Shown one piece after another: positions 1 to 11,500 of a stretch of DNA of 64,000 bases; position 1 is the stretch's first letter, and each line of letters begins with the position of its first letter. The notes under the pieces are model-generated. The model was not told the DNA's origin. It searched no databases and saw nothing but the letters and a program-made list of their open reading frames with translations. The translations under genes and the position numbers were made by a program. Where the stretch lies: contig CM070501.1 of assembly GCA_036346375.1 (NCBI GenBank), positions 32,198,539 through 32,262,538 on the forward strand. The letters run 5' to 3'. This DNA comes from Guadua angustifolia (Eukaryota; Streptophyta; Magnoliopsida; Poales; Poaceae).

Positions 1-496
1 TCGTGCACTTAGCCCTTTCTGGTCATGGTATATCTCGCCCAGCCCCCGTTGGGTTCAAGGTCGAGCGACGCCGGCCTTGGGTGCAAGTTAGAAACCTGTA
101 GAGACCATGACCTGCAAGACCAAGAAAAACCCACAAGGAGTATAACCATAGGCGCACGAGGAAAAACTTAGGCCCTAGAGTGTTAGGATCATTTCCAGGC
201 CAAGCCGCTCGAGTTCTGGCAACGATTTGCGTCTTGCTCATTGGACCTGGGCACGGGCTTAGTTCGAACCTTGGCACAGGGGGAGCGATAATGCGAAGAG
301 ATTCAGCTTACAAACAGCTCGACCACTAGGGTTGAACGTTTAAGCCCCCGACACCCGGGCCAAGAGCAAGCGCACTCGCCAAAGAACTCAAAGGAGTCCC
401 AAATTCGAGTCAACACAAAATATAGAATGTAGAAAAAAGGGCGTGAAAACATGACAAGCAAACAACAGCTTTATTGAAATTTGAGGTAAAAAGTTG
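1..496 (-). other. 3' non-coding part of element 1
   Basis: No coding sequence is recognised between the integrase stop and the window edge. On the minus strand this is the 3' untranslated internal region, and long non-coding stretches before the 3' LTR are usual for Tat elements. A TGTCGGGGGC at 353-344 looks like an LTR start, but the sequence after it does not match the 5' LTR. Confidence 0.5.
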
Positions 497-2191
497 TTAC
501 ACATAAAATTTTCGAAGCTGGTCGATGTTCCACGAGCTAGAGAGCTCTCTGCCATCGGGCAACGCTAGCCGGTAAGCCCCCATGCAATCTGTTGAAATAA
601 CTCTATTGGGGCCCTCCCACCGCGGGGATAACTTGTTGGTGTTGGACGGAGCCTGAATTCGTCTCAGGGCTAAGTCCCCAACAAGGAGCTCTCTAGGTCG
701 TACCGATCGAGACGCATGTCTGCGAAGAGCTTGCAGGTAGTGCGCCGATCGTAGCAGTGCACGGCATCTTACTTCTTTCGCCAGGGTAAGGTCAAGGGAT
801 CGTTTACTCGAAGTCGATTTGGTCGACTGTTGAACTCGGCAGAGCCAGCGGACCTCTGGAGGCGGGGCGGCCGCATCAACACGAGCCGGAAGGGTGTGGA
901 CCCGTGTTCTACCGACCGTGGTACGAATAGACCATAAGACGGTGGGAAGTTCATCCACCCAGTGTCCGCCGTGTCGCTCGAGCTCATCGATACTCGCTTT
1001 TGACGCCTTTGAACGACGGTTCGCTGGCGCTTCCATCGCTTCATTGTTTCTCGGATGGGCCACCGAAGCATAGCATACTTTGGTGCCGATGTCTTCGCAG
1101 TGCTCGTGGAACAGCTCACTGGTAAATTGTGTTCTATTGTCAGTGATGATTCTGCATGGAACTCCATACCTGTTGATCACAAACAAACGGAAGAACTTGA
1201 CCGCCGCGCGAGCCGTGATGGTCGAGACGGGCTCAGCTTCGATCCATTTGGTGAAGGTATTGATGGCGACAAACAAAAACTTTTTCCCCCCGGTTGCCTG
1301 CAGGAAAGGGCCGAGGATGTCCAGCCCCCAGGTCGAGAAAGGCCAAACTAGTGGGATGGTCTGGAGCGCGTAGGCAGGCTGATGCGACTTCTGAGCATGG
1401 AACTGACAAGCTCGACAGGAAAGGACGATATTGCGGGCGTCCTGGAGTGCCGTTGGCCAGTAGAACCCCATGCGGAAAGCTTTCCCGACTATGGTCCTGA
1501 AAAAAGAATGCGCCCCACAGAGACCTGAATGGATGTCGTTCAACAGGTACTTACTCTCCTCTGTGGCAACACACTTCGTCAAGATGCCAGAAGCATTCCT
1601 ACGATAAAGCTTGCCATCCACGAGTTTGTACGAGATCGCCCGGTGCTTGACCCTGCTCCTTTCCGCGGGATCGGCCGGGAGCTCTCCCGTCGCCAGGAAA
1701 TTGTGGATCGGCTCGGCCCACGAGGGAATACCTTCGATGAAGGCGATCGAGGCCCCTTGGTCAGAGATTGAGGGAGACGCTAGGGTCTCCAGGATCACAT
1801 CTGGAGGGACTTCGTCATCAAACGACCCGAGCTTGGAGAGGAAACCTGCGTCGGAGTTGTCCTTCCGCGCTACATGCGTGACCTCCAGGTTCTGGAACCA
1901 TTTCTCCATCTTGCGTGCCTCGGCGAGGTACTTGGCCATGGAATCTTCCGAGTACTGGTAGACCTTGTTGAATTGGTTGATGACGAGCTGTGAATCACCC
2001 TTGACGACCAACCGGCGAACACCCAACACCTTGCAAGCTCGGAGCCCCGCCAGAAGAGCTTCATACTCTACTGCATTATTTGTCGCTGGGAATTCGAAAC
2101 GAACCACATACCTCAGCCTGTCGCCCCGCGGGGTGAGAATGAGGATCCCAGCCCCCGAGCGTTTGAAGGATCTCGACCCGTCGAAGTACAT
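497..2191 (-). pseudogene. plant-type (archaeal-like) RNase H plus integrase of element 1
   Basis: One 564-residue frame. Residues 1-125 are the extra RNase H: YFDGS, NAVEYEALLAGL and VKGDSQLVI give D, E and D, but the last catalytic site reads NSDAGFL where N-x-x-A-D is expected (D to G). Residues from about 215 are integrase: the HHCC finger (DIHSGLCGAH... CRACQ), then the DDE core with GLDILGPF, IITDNRTQF and AMEAPANR, and a C-terminal segment SPRWEGPNRVIS...LPDGREL. It ends at a stop at 497. Integrase inserts the cDNA into the genome. This is the best-preserved frame of the element. Confidence 0.9.
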
Positions 2192-2233
2192 GACCCAGGG
2201 CTTCTCCTCCTCGACCTCAAGTTCGGGAGCCGG

Positions 2234-2800
2234 CTACGAGGTCTGCTCAACTACGAAGTTGGCAAGCACCTGCGACTTGATGGCCGTGCGCGCCACAAAC
2301 TGAAGGTCGAAGACGGCTAACTCCATGGCCCACTTGGCGATGTGACCCCCGGCCTGTGGATTGCTCAAGATCTCCCCGAGTGGGAAGTTACTCGGGACGA
2401 CCACGGAGTGAGCCTGAAAATAATGCCGGAGCTTACACGAAGCCATGAGGAGGGCGTACAATAACTTCTGGACCTGAGGGTAGCGCTCCTTTGGCCCATG
2501 GAGAACTTCGCTGACGTAGTAGATCGGGTGCTGCCGTGCGTCCCGCTCGGCCACCAGGACAGCGCTGACGGCCTGGACGGTGGCCGCGAGGTAGAGCAGC
2601 AACTTCTCGCCTGGCTGCGGGGTCGTAAGTAAGGGTGGGGTTGACAGGTATACCTTCAACTCGTCGAAGGACCGCTGAGCCTTGGGCGTCCACTCGAAGC
2701 CCCCGTGCTTGTGCAAGGCCTTGAAGAAAGGCAGTCCGCGCTCACCGAGCCTTGAGATGAACCGGCTGAGGGCAGCCATGCGGCCGGTGAGGCATTGCAC
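2234..2800 (-). pseudogene. RT connection and first RNase H domain of element 1
   Basis: The frame starts inside the RT thumb (LSRFISRLGERGLPFFKAL, FEWTPKAQRSFDELK), then runs into the gypsy RNase H-like region (LLLYLAATVQAVSAVLVAE, PIYYVSEVLHGPKERYPQVQ, LRHYFQAHSVVV, IAKWAMELAVFDLQF). It ends at a stop immediately before the second RNase H. The first catalytic position of this RNase H is not obvious, as is common where Tat elements use the downstream plant-type RNase H. Confidence 0.85.
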
Positions 2801-3570
2801 CTGCCTTATCGAACTCGGGGGGGGCCATCTTCTCTATCGCCTCGATCTTCTCTAGGTTCGGGCTGACCCCCGAGCCCCCAATCATGTAGCCGAGCACCTT
2901 CCCAGAAGCAGCGCAAAACACGCATTTCTCCGGATTGAGCTTGATCTTGTACTTGTTCAGGTTGGCGAAGGTCTCCCCAAGGTCTTGAATGTGGTCGGCT
3001 TCAGTGGAGCTCTTGACGATGATGTCGTCTACGTGGACCTCGAGGTTGCGGCCGATCTGAGGCTCGAATGTCTTGGTCATCAGGCGCTGGAAGGTTGCGC
3101 CGGCATTACGGAGACCAAACGACATGTTCGTGTAGCAGTAGGTCCCGAACGGTGTGATGAACGACTTCTTGCTTTCGTCGTCAACCGCCAGCTTGATCTG
3201 GTGGTACCCAGAATAGGAGTCCAGGAAGCTTAGCAGCTTGGCATTCGCCGTGGAGTCGATGATCTGGTCGATGCACGGGAGAGGGAAGTTGTCCTTCGGG
3301 CATGCCGAGTTCAACCCCATGTGATCTACACACATCCTCCACTTCTCGCCTTTCTTCTACACGATGACTGGATTGGCCAGCCATTCGGAATAATCGATCT
3401 CACGAATGAAGCCAGCCTTCAACAGCTTGTCAAGATTCTCCTTGATTATGGCGACCTTCTCGGGAGAGAAGTGTTGCAACTTCAGCGACGGGCGGCAAAT
3501 GGGCGACCAGTAGTCTCAGGTTCGACCACCTCTCTCGGTACACCCAAGATGTCCGCCGGCCCTGCTTAAT
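2742..3570 (-). pseudogene. reverse transcriptase domain of element 1
   Basis: The RT fingers-palm is recognisable from IREIDYSEWLANPVIV through KWRMCVDHMGLNSACPKDNFPLPCIDQI, FLDSYSGYHQI, KKSFITPFGTYCY and FGLRNAGATFQRLM to the catalytic box VHVDDIIVKS (usual form YVDD). A TAG stop at 3359-3357 falls just before KKGEKWRMC, and a frameshift near 2810 separates the thumb. The domain copies element RNA into DNA. Catalytic aspartates are kept, but the polyprotein is broken. Confidence 0.9.
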
Positions 3571-3611
3571 ATGTCCTTGTTGGCGCGGAGGAAGGTGACG
3601 AGCTCGAGTTC

Positions 3612-4217
3612 CTATTTAGAACTCAGCTCGGTCGAGATGTGGACACACTTGGATGAGTCCCCCTCTTCGAGCGGCACAGCCTTCGTTGCCCCGTTGGGCT
3701 GGATGACCGCCTTCTGGCGAGCGACCTTCGTGGTCGTTTCAGGGCCCTGCTGAGGCAGCAGGCCGGCGAGGGCCAAGGCCTGAGTCTCGCAACCATGTGC
3801 CGCCTTGAGGTCGCCTCGCACAGTGATGATGCCGCTAGGCCCCGGGAGCTTCATGCAGCGATGGCCGTAGTGATTGGTCGCCATGAATTTGACCAGAGTT
3901 GGACGCTCGAGGATGGCGTTGTAAGGAAGATCACCCTCGACCACCTCGAAGGTGATTAGCTCGATACGGAAGTTGTCCGAGGCGCCGAAGGTGACGGGCA
4001 GGACCACCTGCCCTAGAGGAGCGGTCGAGCTCCCGGGAACGATCCCGAAGAAAGGAATCGCGATATTCTTCACCTTCGACCGGGGAATTTGCATCCGGTC
4101 GAGCGCGCTAACTAACAGCAGATTGAGGGAACTGCCCCCATCGACCATGACCCGCCCGACCATGGTGTTACTAATGGTCGGGGTCACGACCAGGGCAGTC
4201 ATGAGATCCCTGGACAT
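3612..4217 (-). pseudogene. retropepsin-like aspartic protease domain of element 1
   Basis: The open frame contains VMVDGGSSLNLL, the active-site region; D-G-G in place of D-S/T-G is usual in Tat-type plant elements. It is followed by LPVTFGA, FRIELITFEVV and YNAILERPTL, the flap and second-loop regions. It lies between gag and reverse transcriptase as in gypsy polyproteins and would process Gag-Pol. The domain itself is intact, but the flanking frames are shifted, so it is no longer translated as part of a full polyprotein. Confidence 0.85.
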
Positions 4218-4416
4218 ACCTTGAGGGGCATCCTCCTGAGTGAAGGTTATCGAAGCCCCGACCCACTTGCAGGGCTGATTCGCGGGCTTTCCGATGGTAG
4301 CCTGGTAGACAACGCGCGCGGCATCCTTGATCTCGCGCCGGGATTGATATGCCGACGATCCGCCGAAGATGACGTCAATCCGGCGGGGTCGAGGTCAGCT
4401 TGGTCCTCACCGGTGT

Positions 4417-6229
4417 TTACCCGGTCAGGCTGATCCCCCTCTTTCGGGAGCGTGGGCATCTCCCCGCGCCCATCGTAGAAGGCCTCCAACTTGCTCTGCC
4501 AGGCCCTGCAGCTCCGCAGGTCGTGGCCCGGAGTCCTGTGAAACAGGCAAAACTTGCCTTCGTCGAACCGAGGTCGCCCTCGATCTTGTGGGCGGGCCGG
4601 CTCGCCACGCCCGATCCCCGCGATCTTCTGCCGAGGTCAAGACGGCGATCGTTGAGGTCGTGGCCGATTTCGTTGGGGACGGGGCCCCTCCTGGGCCGAA
4701 TCCCGCAACTCCATGACCTCGCGATGACCCTCCGCTGAAACGGTTACCCGAGGTCGGCCATCACCGAGCTTGCGGTCTCTCTTCCGCTTCTTGGCGGTCG
4801 AGCCTTGGTTGGTGCCTTTGGCATTAGAGGGCTCAGCCTCACTTGAGTTGACGCCAAACTTACCTTGGTCGTAATCGCGCTTCCAATGAACCGCGTCGTC
4901 CGTGTCCGCGTAGCGCTCCGCCATGTGAAAAAGCTTGCCGACGGTGAGCCTTGTCGTAATCTCCAGGTCTTCGGTGAGGCGCCTATCGCGGACACCGAAC
5001 TTGAAGGCCTTGATCACGGCCTCGTCGGAGACGCTTGGGATCAGGTTCCTGGTGAAGATGAACCGTCGCACGAAGTCACGAAGAGGTTCATTCTTCCCGT
5101 GGATGACCTGGTCCAGGTCTTTTTCCCTTCCGGGTTGCTCGTAACAACTCTGGAAGTTGGAACGGAGCGCGCCCTGAATTTGGCGCCACGAGCGGAAGGT
5201 GCCAGGCTTTTGGTTGAAGATCCAGGTGCGAGCGGCGCCGTCCAAAATGGTAGGGAGGTAATTGGCCATCACGTACTCGTCTCCCCCTGCGGCCAAAATA
5301 GCGGTGGTGTAGATCGACAGGAACTCATCGGGTTCTTCGTTCATCAAACCGCCGATCAAGGCGGGCTTGAACGAGCGCCCAAGCACCCGCCAAGGTCGCT
5401 TGAGTACGTCGCGCAGCCGTGAGGCGTCAGACAGGCACGCCTTGGGAGGTCGTCGGCGGCGAGGCTTTCGCTGCCGTCGGACTCAAAGTCGAGGCTGCCT
5501 CGACGTCCCGACCTTCGGCGAGAGTGGTCGTGGCGCCGAGCGCGGGAGTCACCTGAGAGATATCGCAGGTGGTCTTGGACTCTGCGGCGCCTAGGCGGAA
5601 TATCCGGGGAAAGGCTCCCAGACCCGCCGATGTTTGAAGGTGAGCTGACGTAGCTTGGTTGACGCCAAACACCACTCGGGACTTCGTCCGCGGGGCGGCG
5701 ACATGGTGGAGTCAGGGACACATCCCGGAGTTGTTGGCGAGAAGGTACCTCCTGCTGGGGAGGCGATCGGTGAGCGTGCCGGCGTCGCCGCGATGAGTTA
5801 TCGTCACTTCTTAGGGAATGAGTCCCTAAGCGGCGACTCTGGTGCTGCGGAGGTATGACCTCTATCGCGGCACGATCGAGCTCGTCGGCCAGACGGTTTG
5901 GATCAGCCATGACCCGGGCGATAGCACGGAGGCACTCTCCCGAGGGAGAGAGCCTGGGATGGCCGGACGAGGCACCGGCCTTTTCCTGGTCCTCTCGCCG
6001 TTGGGCAGTTATGGCCTAGTTGATGGTGACATGCACCATCCGACGAGCGTCTTCAGGGGTCTGCGGGTCGCGTTCACCCTCCGTCACGCCCACGCCGTGG
6101 CTGTCTGCCATGAGGACATGCTACCCGCGCAGCGGGGGTGAAGGTGAAAACAGGGACGTAGAGTCGTCGCGCTCGGTTTCTACGCCCGAGCCCATGCTTG
6201 AGGAACGTCCCTCGACGGAGTGCGCCATG
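4417..6229 (-). pseudogene. gag: gag polyprotein of element 1, frameshifted
   Basis: The structural protein region is read in several minus-strand frames. 5910-5356 gives an Arg/Ser-rich N-terminal stretch. 5386-4637 gives the retrotransposon gag (capsid-like) domain, recognised by EEPDEFLSIYTTAILAAGGD, VMANYLPTIL and ARTWIFNQKPGTFRSW, ending in a Lys/Arg-rich tail. Around 4555-4500 another frame encodes a C-x2-H-x4-H-x4-C knuckle (CLFHRTPGHDLRSC). Stops near 6120 and 6020 break the N-terminal part and frameshifts near 5390 and 4640 break the rest. The product would normally package element RNA into virus-like particles. Confidence 0.85.
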
Positions 6230-6273
6230 CTCCTGAGACCTTGATCTCTTTCCTTCGAGTGAGCGAAGCTATC

Positions 6274-6295
6274 GGGCCCCACGGTGGACGCCAGC
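6274..6295 (-). promoter_or_regulatory. primer-binding-site region of element 1
   Basis: Directly after the LTR end (CGACA) the minus strand reads GCTGGCGTCCACCGTGGGGC. This resembles the TGGCGCC...GTGGGG stretch that follows 5' LTRs of many grass gypsy elements and serves as the tRNA primer site. The exact tRNA was not determined. Confidence 0.55.
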
Positions 6296-6933
6296 TGTCG
6301 ACGATCGGGATCGCCTGACCGCAAATATGAAAACAGGGTTAGTGTAAACGGGGAACCCAAAAAGCGCTGCGCTCAACGATGGATCAGACGTAGGTCGAGG
6401 TGAGGCGTCAACGAGCAAGAGACAGCGAGTTATACTGGTTTGAGCCCCCGTGAGGGTAACATCCCTACTCCAGTCTTCTCCTGAGGCGGAGGAATTCACT
6501 ATCCTGAGTACAGAGTGTGGTCTACAGCGCGAGCTTGAGCGTTTTTAGTGTGTCTAATGGCCTATTGCTGGTATGCTGATGTCGTGCTTCGTCACTCTGC
6601 TTCAAGAGATTTTATACCCCTCCAGCCGTTGCCAGAAACGGCCAGGAGAGCTTCCCGGGGACGTGCATGTCGTGCATTGAAGACGTGCTGCAACCGTCCC
6701 GGATCTGGCACCCCCGTCCGCCTTAACTCCGGGACCTTCGGTTTTGGTAACCGCCGAGTACACGCACGCCCCCGAGCCAAGGTCGAGGTCATGCTGGGAC
6801 GGGACCCCCCCACTGCCCAAGCTCGAGGTCGTGCGTCGCTTAGGTCATGGTCGAGGCCCGTTGCTGCATTGTCCCGAGCTAGGGACCCTGTTGACCATGC
6901 ATTGACCTGTCAGAGATTTCTCAGTTCCCGACA
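6296..6933 (-). repeat. 5' LTR of element 1
   Basis: On the minus strand the segment starts TGTCGGGAAC and ends ...CGTCGACA, giving the TG...CA ends and short inverted TGTCG/CGACA termini of an LTR. It is 638 bp and is followed at once by a gypsy-type primer-binding region and gag. The partner LTR lies outside the window, so the boundaries rest on the termini and not on an LTR-LTR comparison. Confidence 0.8.
6610..6616 (-). promoter_or_regulatory. LTR TATA box
   Basis: On the minus strand this reads TATAAAA within GGGGTATAAAATC, about 320 bp into the 5' LTR. It is the likely core promoter for the element's genomic RNA. Confidence 0.55.
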
Positions 6934-7560
6934 ATATATTTTTTAAATCGTCGAAATAATGAGCGAAACGGGGAAAAAATAGAGAGATAGACTTGTAGAA
7001 ATATCTCTTTCGACGAATTATTTGGAAAATATTGGAGACCGAGTTGGAAAACCGCGGTGGAGAAAAAGTCTAGAGGGAAAATGGTGAAAAATTATTAGAG
7101 ATGACAACCTTCTTTTGTCGAGTCTAACACTCTACGCGTTCACCGAGTAATAATACATGTTTTAAAAATATCAGAGATCGAGATGGGAAATCGAGGTGGG
7201 AAAAAAGTCTAGAGATAGAGCTGAACAAATATTTCTGGGACGAAAACATTTTTTCCGGGGAAAAACGGAGAAAGGACCTAGACGTAAGGAGTAAGGACCT
7301 GTTTGTTACGTTTTTGGACCTGTCCGCTATCCTTAAAAATTAGAAAAAGGCTTGTTCATGATTTGAATTTAACGGGAGTTTTTTTTCCGTAAAATGGCGC
7401 ACGAGGGACCCAAACACGATTTTAGGGAAAAATATCTTCCCCTCACAAAAAATCGTGAAGAGCCTATTCGTAATTTATAAAAGAACCAAAACATAATTTT
7501 TTTTTAGCTCAAACGCCAGGAGCGCATGATTCTTTTCAACTTTAGAAAAGGTATTATTAT
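6934..7560. repeat. degenerate tandem/dispersed repeat, family R1
   Basis: Two related units around 7030 and 7168 share GGAAA-CGNGGTGG-GAAAAAAGTCTAGAG. From 7240 the sequence GACGAAAACATTTTTTCCGG...GGAGAAAGGACCTAGACGTA and the next 250 bp match the copy at about 47570-47860. It belongs to a family that also resembles 14100-14960. There is no ORF. The superfamily is not identified. Confidence 0.7.
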
Positions 7561-7838
7561 TATAACTGGACTATATTTCAACTCAACTCTAATTTGACTC
7601 GCACCAACAACCTGCAGCATATGCATGTATGCCACTAGCTAGGCCTCGTGAATCGTAGTGTTATCGTAAGGTTGTTTAATTCCCTGTGTCGGTGTGCATA
7701 GGGCACGGTATGACGTTGCTGGTGCCTGGTACGTACCCTAGTACTGGGACTGGAAATGCTTCTTAAGGTGCATACGCATGTGTTGGCACTTCATGCTCGT
7801 ATTGACTGAGAGACTACTTACAGAAAGATCCCTCACTG
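7561..7838. other. intergenic, nothing recognised
   Basis: No ORF, repeat or RNA gene was recognised in this short stretch between repeat R1 and the MITE-like element. Confidence 0.5.
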
Positions 7839-8209
7839 GGGCTGTTTGATTGTCTTCTCATCTCAGCCTGACTCGTATAAGTCAGCTAAGTTGGTGAGAG
7901 TCAGGTTGCGTAGATGCAAAGAGATGGTGTTTGGTTGAGTGCATGAGTTGAGCCAAGATGTGAGAAGAATGAGGAGAATGTGTTTGGTTGACTGTTTATG
8001 TGCCTTCCCATGCCTTGCATGCACCTCAGCTTGCATCCCACCAGCCAGGTCCACAGGAAACGACCAAAATCTACGTTTCCCCACAGCCTGGCTCGGCGGA
8101 TGCAATTGCATCTCGGGGGACAGGCTCCACCCCTCGTGCAGCCAACCAAACAAGTGTTTTTTGTATCTGTAGATGCAATTATCTTTAGATGCAGTCAACC
8201 AAACAGCCC
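7839..8209. mobile_element. MITE-like non-autonomous DNA transposon
   Basis: The segment begins GGGCTGTTTGATTG and ends CAACCAAACAGCCC, an imperfect terminal inverted repeat of about 14 bp, with internal copies of TTTGGTTGACTG. Length is 371 bp. Flanking bases CTG and TTG could be a mutated 3-bp TSD, which would suit PIF/Harbinger, but this is weak. Frames inside are chance. Confidence 0.55.
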
Positions 8210-10929
8210 TTGTTAACGCATGGTCCTTGATCTGTGCTAGCTGCATTGCCAAGTTATGCTAGTTAGTGAGTAGTGACCTATACATTGTGGGGAAATTAAA
8301 CACCTAGTAATTAAGACTTGAACAAACCATCTCCCTCCCACTAAACAATTAATGAGCGGTTTTAACCATGCAAGAGCTTGATATTGGTTCCTAGTGCAGG
8401 CTTTGGTTCTTGAAACCGTGGTAATATCTTCGTCAGTTTTTAGCCTTTTACCTGCTGCCAAGTGTTCTTGCCAATGTTTTGGGTTCATATATACAACATC
8501 AGCTGTACTGGTGCTGCCGGTAACCACTGCTGATCACGACCACCGAGCAGTAACTTGATCGAACATTTACAAATTAGTATCTCTGATAGAAAATGCTGCA
8601 GGTAGAGAGCAACTCAATCATGATAGCAGCAGGACGGCTGAGAGCAACTTTGATTGAAGCACCAAAACCCTACAGGAAATCTTTTGTACTCCTCAAGTTC
8701 TCATGATCTGGGCTGCACCACGTGAGTTTGGTAGAATATGTGCCACAGCATGGGTTGGAGCCCTTCCTGGACCAAAGAATAGGTATCTCCGGCCGGCTGC
8801 AAGGACCTTAGAACAGGGAACCGGATTTGTTCTTTGGTCCTTAGCTCTTGCACTGTCCATTTCAGACCTTTGAATGCCAGGAAATTGTGCAGGCCACTCA
8901 AATGTTTGCTCCATAAGGCTGTGTACCCTTGTAAATTAGCTGTTACTCTTTACTCTGTAGGCCACTCGATACTTGTCTAAGTTTGTCTTGCAGCAAGAGG
9001 TTCCGTACGTGCAATTGGTGCGTACAGCCAGTGACCTGCATTTCTCCACCTGAGCGTTCTGCGCTCTGAGAAATTGAAATGCCGCTTGCCCCTCGTTGCG
9101 TCCTATACAAATTTACTGGAATTTTGGAACCTCTGGGAGTCATTCTTTTATGCTTTCCAAAAGGAAAACTGAACAGATTCTGAAGCGCCGGAGTTACCAA
9201 CTTGTGCAATTGTTGCATGCAGGTAACCATAGAACTACACACAAGCACTGTTGCCTTCTGCATTATTATTGCCGAACAATGAACACTATTGGAATCCTAT
9301 CTCACTCACGTGAGAGAGAACCCACAATGTAGGGACAATATAGTTGCTTTTGTAAGCGAAGCCAAGTTGTAGTACGTACAAAAGGCTCAAGCAAGCTGTC
9401 TCCCTCGAATTCGACAGAAGCATGCGAGGATAATTCCGAAGTACTAATGTCCGCTGCTTGGTGGTTTGAGTTGGCCTACGGTGATTTATTTTGGTTTGGA
9501 CGACCGTGGTGGACAATTGGATCAGTGGTTAGAAACTACTCCTTTCTGCCTAAAAGGAATGTCGTTTTCTAGTTTTTGTGGTTGACTTTTACATACTGGC
9601 AAAAACTATGCCGTAATATTTATGATGGTGTATTTTACGTTGAATATACTTATGTCATTTTCTCAGGACTGATCTACATACTTATAAATACATAATCTTT
9701 AAGCAACTTAGCACGTTGCCAACTCATCAACAAAGTTGCAAATCCTCCTCTATTTTAGAGAGAAAGAGAGAGAAAGAGTAAAAAACAGACGCACACATTC
9801 AACACACACCACGCTCACCGGCTTTGTTTTCTTGTTTGTTCTTTTTCCTTTAATATATTTCCAATGGGGGTCTCCCCTGTTGTTTCCGCCTCAAAAAACA
9901 CACACCCCGCTCACACCACTCACATATAAATTGATATTCGATTTTAAGCAAGTCCCATGATCCAATTTTCGTTGCCGTCAGCCCTCATCTAATATTCCAC
10001 TATAAGCAATTCTCAAGTCCTAAAATCCAAGTTTCTTTTGTGCGATCAAGCTCCTAACTCAATTTTGTTACATGAACCATTTCTGCAAAAAAAAAAAAAC
10101 ATATCTAATCAACCTGTTCTGCAGTGATTTTTTTAACCGTGAGGTTCTGTTGATGCACCTTGCAGCCTCGCACAATCCCAGCTATATGCATCCAATGCAT
10201 ACTACATTACAGAAGTCACAGAACCTAATCCAACTTTATTTTTTTAAAAAAAAGAACCTATTCCTACTTCGAAGTGACAGGTAAGTGAGTAAAAACACCG
10301 TGGGGGCCAAAAAGAATAAATGTATCTCTCCATCTCCAACTCCGGTGTCTTTGGAGAGGGAATTTGACTTTTGCCATGAAGCGATTCTTTATCATGGTCC
10401 TGTGACTGCTCATGCCCCTGGGTTATTTGGCCACACGGGGGCCATGGAATTACGCAAGATTTTACAACGCCACAGAAAGATTTCGCCGCCACTTGCTCGA
10501 TGATCCCCTCTCGAAAGCAGCACGAGCTTTACCGGAGAAGCTGACTTGGAGGCGTTCGGGTCCATCTGATGCTCGCGTTGGACCAAGGAAACCAGTTGGC
10601 ATGTTGGCGCAATTGCGCCTGCGCATGCATAAGTTGGCCGATCAAGCCTCTGGGGTGGTGCAGATCTCTGTGGAATATAATCCGCATAAAGCGTGGTTTC
10701 AGGATTCCCTGTGATATTTTGAACCATCCAAGCAAAAGTGTTCCCTATTTTCCTTGGTGAAATCCATGCTGGCGAAATGCATTTTGCCAACATTTCTCGG
10801 TAAGCTCTCGAGTCTGAAGGCAGCTAACGACTTCAGACTTCGGTTCTTCGTGTGCTGAATTTGCTGTTAGAGTTCAGTTCTGATGTGTAGCAACCTCGCA
10901 ACTAGGCAATTACTGTTCACAGGTGGTAT
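8210..10929. other. intergenic; possible gene fragment near 10290-10714
   Basis: No gene is assigned. Purine-rich (GAGA) and CACACA patches lie at 9756-9920. The part 10290-10714 is richer in G+C and contains a 100-codon plus-strand frame (10412-10714: MPLGYLATRGPWNYARFYN... ending HKAWFQDSL) and a 127-codon minus-strand frame (10793-10410). Neither matches a family I know. A minus-strand frame at 8901-8701 is also unrecognised. These may be captured gene fragments or chance. Confidence 0.4.
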
Positions 10930-11112
10930 CAGTGGCGGATCCAGAAAAAAATTATAGGTAGGGTAAATTTAAAGTATATACACACTTAGGTATAAATTTA
11001 TTAGACTATGCCTTACCTATGAGCCAAATTTATTTCAAAGATATACACACAAGATAAATTGTAAGTTGTAAGTGAGGCGATCCAATCTACCATAATGTTG
11101 AACCCGCCCCTA
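10930..11112. mobile_element. hAT-type MITE with 8-bp TSD
   Basis: The ends are CAGTGGCGGATCC and, reverse-complemented, TAGGGGCGGGTTC, a degenerate hAT terminal repeat. The element is flanked by an exact 8-bp duplication GGTGGTAT at 10922-10929 and 11113-11120, as made by hAT transposases. Length 183 bp, no coding capacity. Confidence 0.87.
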
Positions 11113-11120
11113 GGTGGTAT

Positions 11121-11491
11121 GGTATCGTGTTATATGCCTTGCTGAATTCCAGAATTAGCTCATTTTTAACTGTTTATAATAGTGTTGCTCTGAGCCATCA
11201 CTCGTCATCGACGTCTTGACTACTACGCAGCCACCGCAGGCGGTCTGCATCAACCGGATCCCAAATCTGCAAAAGGAATTGCTCGGATTCCGAACTCCAA
11301 CTTGCAGGATTGGAATCCAGGTGGTCTCTACATCAATTTAGCCAGGATTCAGAATATTTACCCCTTTCCCTAGTGAAAAAAGGAGTCCCGATGCTGAAGT
11401 TCAGATTCCGTCGGCTCAGATATATCGTAGTAAATGCGGTATTAGCAATTTTCTCATTACTTTAATTCCAAACTTAACAAATAACCAGTGA
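11121..11491. other. intergenic, nothing recognised
   Basis: No gene or repeat was recognised. Short frames here have no family resemblance. Confidence 0.5.
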
Positions 11492-11500
11492 ATAAAAATG

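Larger units (their letters stand above)
1..6933 (-). mobile_element. Ty3/gypsy Tat-lineage LTR retrotransposon (element 1), cut by window edge
   Basis: Read on the minus strand the order is LTR (6933-6296), primer-binding-like site, gag, aspartic protease, reverse transcriptase, RNase H, a second plant-type RNase H, integrase, then about 0.5 kb of non-coding DNA running off the left edge. Protease-RT-RNase H-integrase order defines Ty3/gypsy. The extra archaeal-type RNase H before integrase and the D-G-G protease motif point to the Tat lineage. The coding region is broken by frameshifts and stops (for example near 5390, 4640, 3357-3359, 2810 and 2230), so the copy cannot be autonomous. The 3' LTR is not in the window. 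Confidence 0.93.

Noticed and set aside
344..353. TGTCGGGGGC on the minus strand as the start of the 3' LTR of element 1
   Set aside because: After the first seven bases the sequence does not match the 5' LTR (TGTCGGGAACTGAG...), so it is not the partner LTR; the real 3' LTR should lie beyond the left edge.
7863..8252. 129-codon minus-strand frame
   Set aside because: It lies within the MITE-like element with the GGGCTGTTTG ends and has no protein family resemblance.
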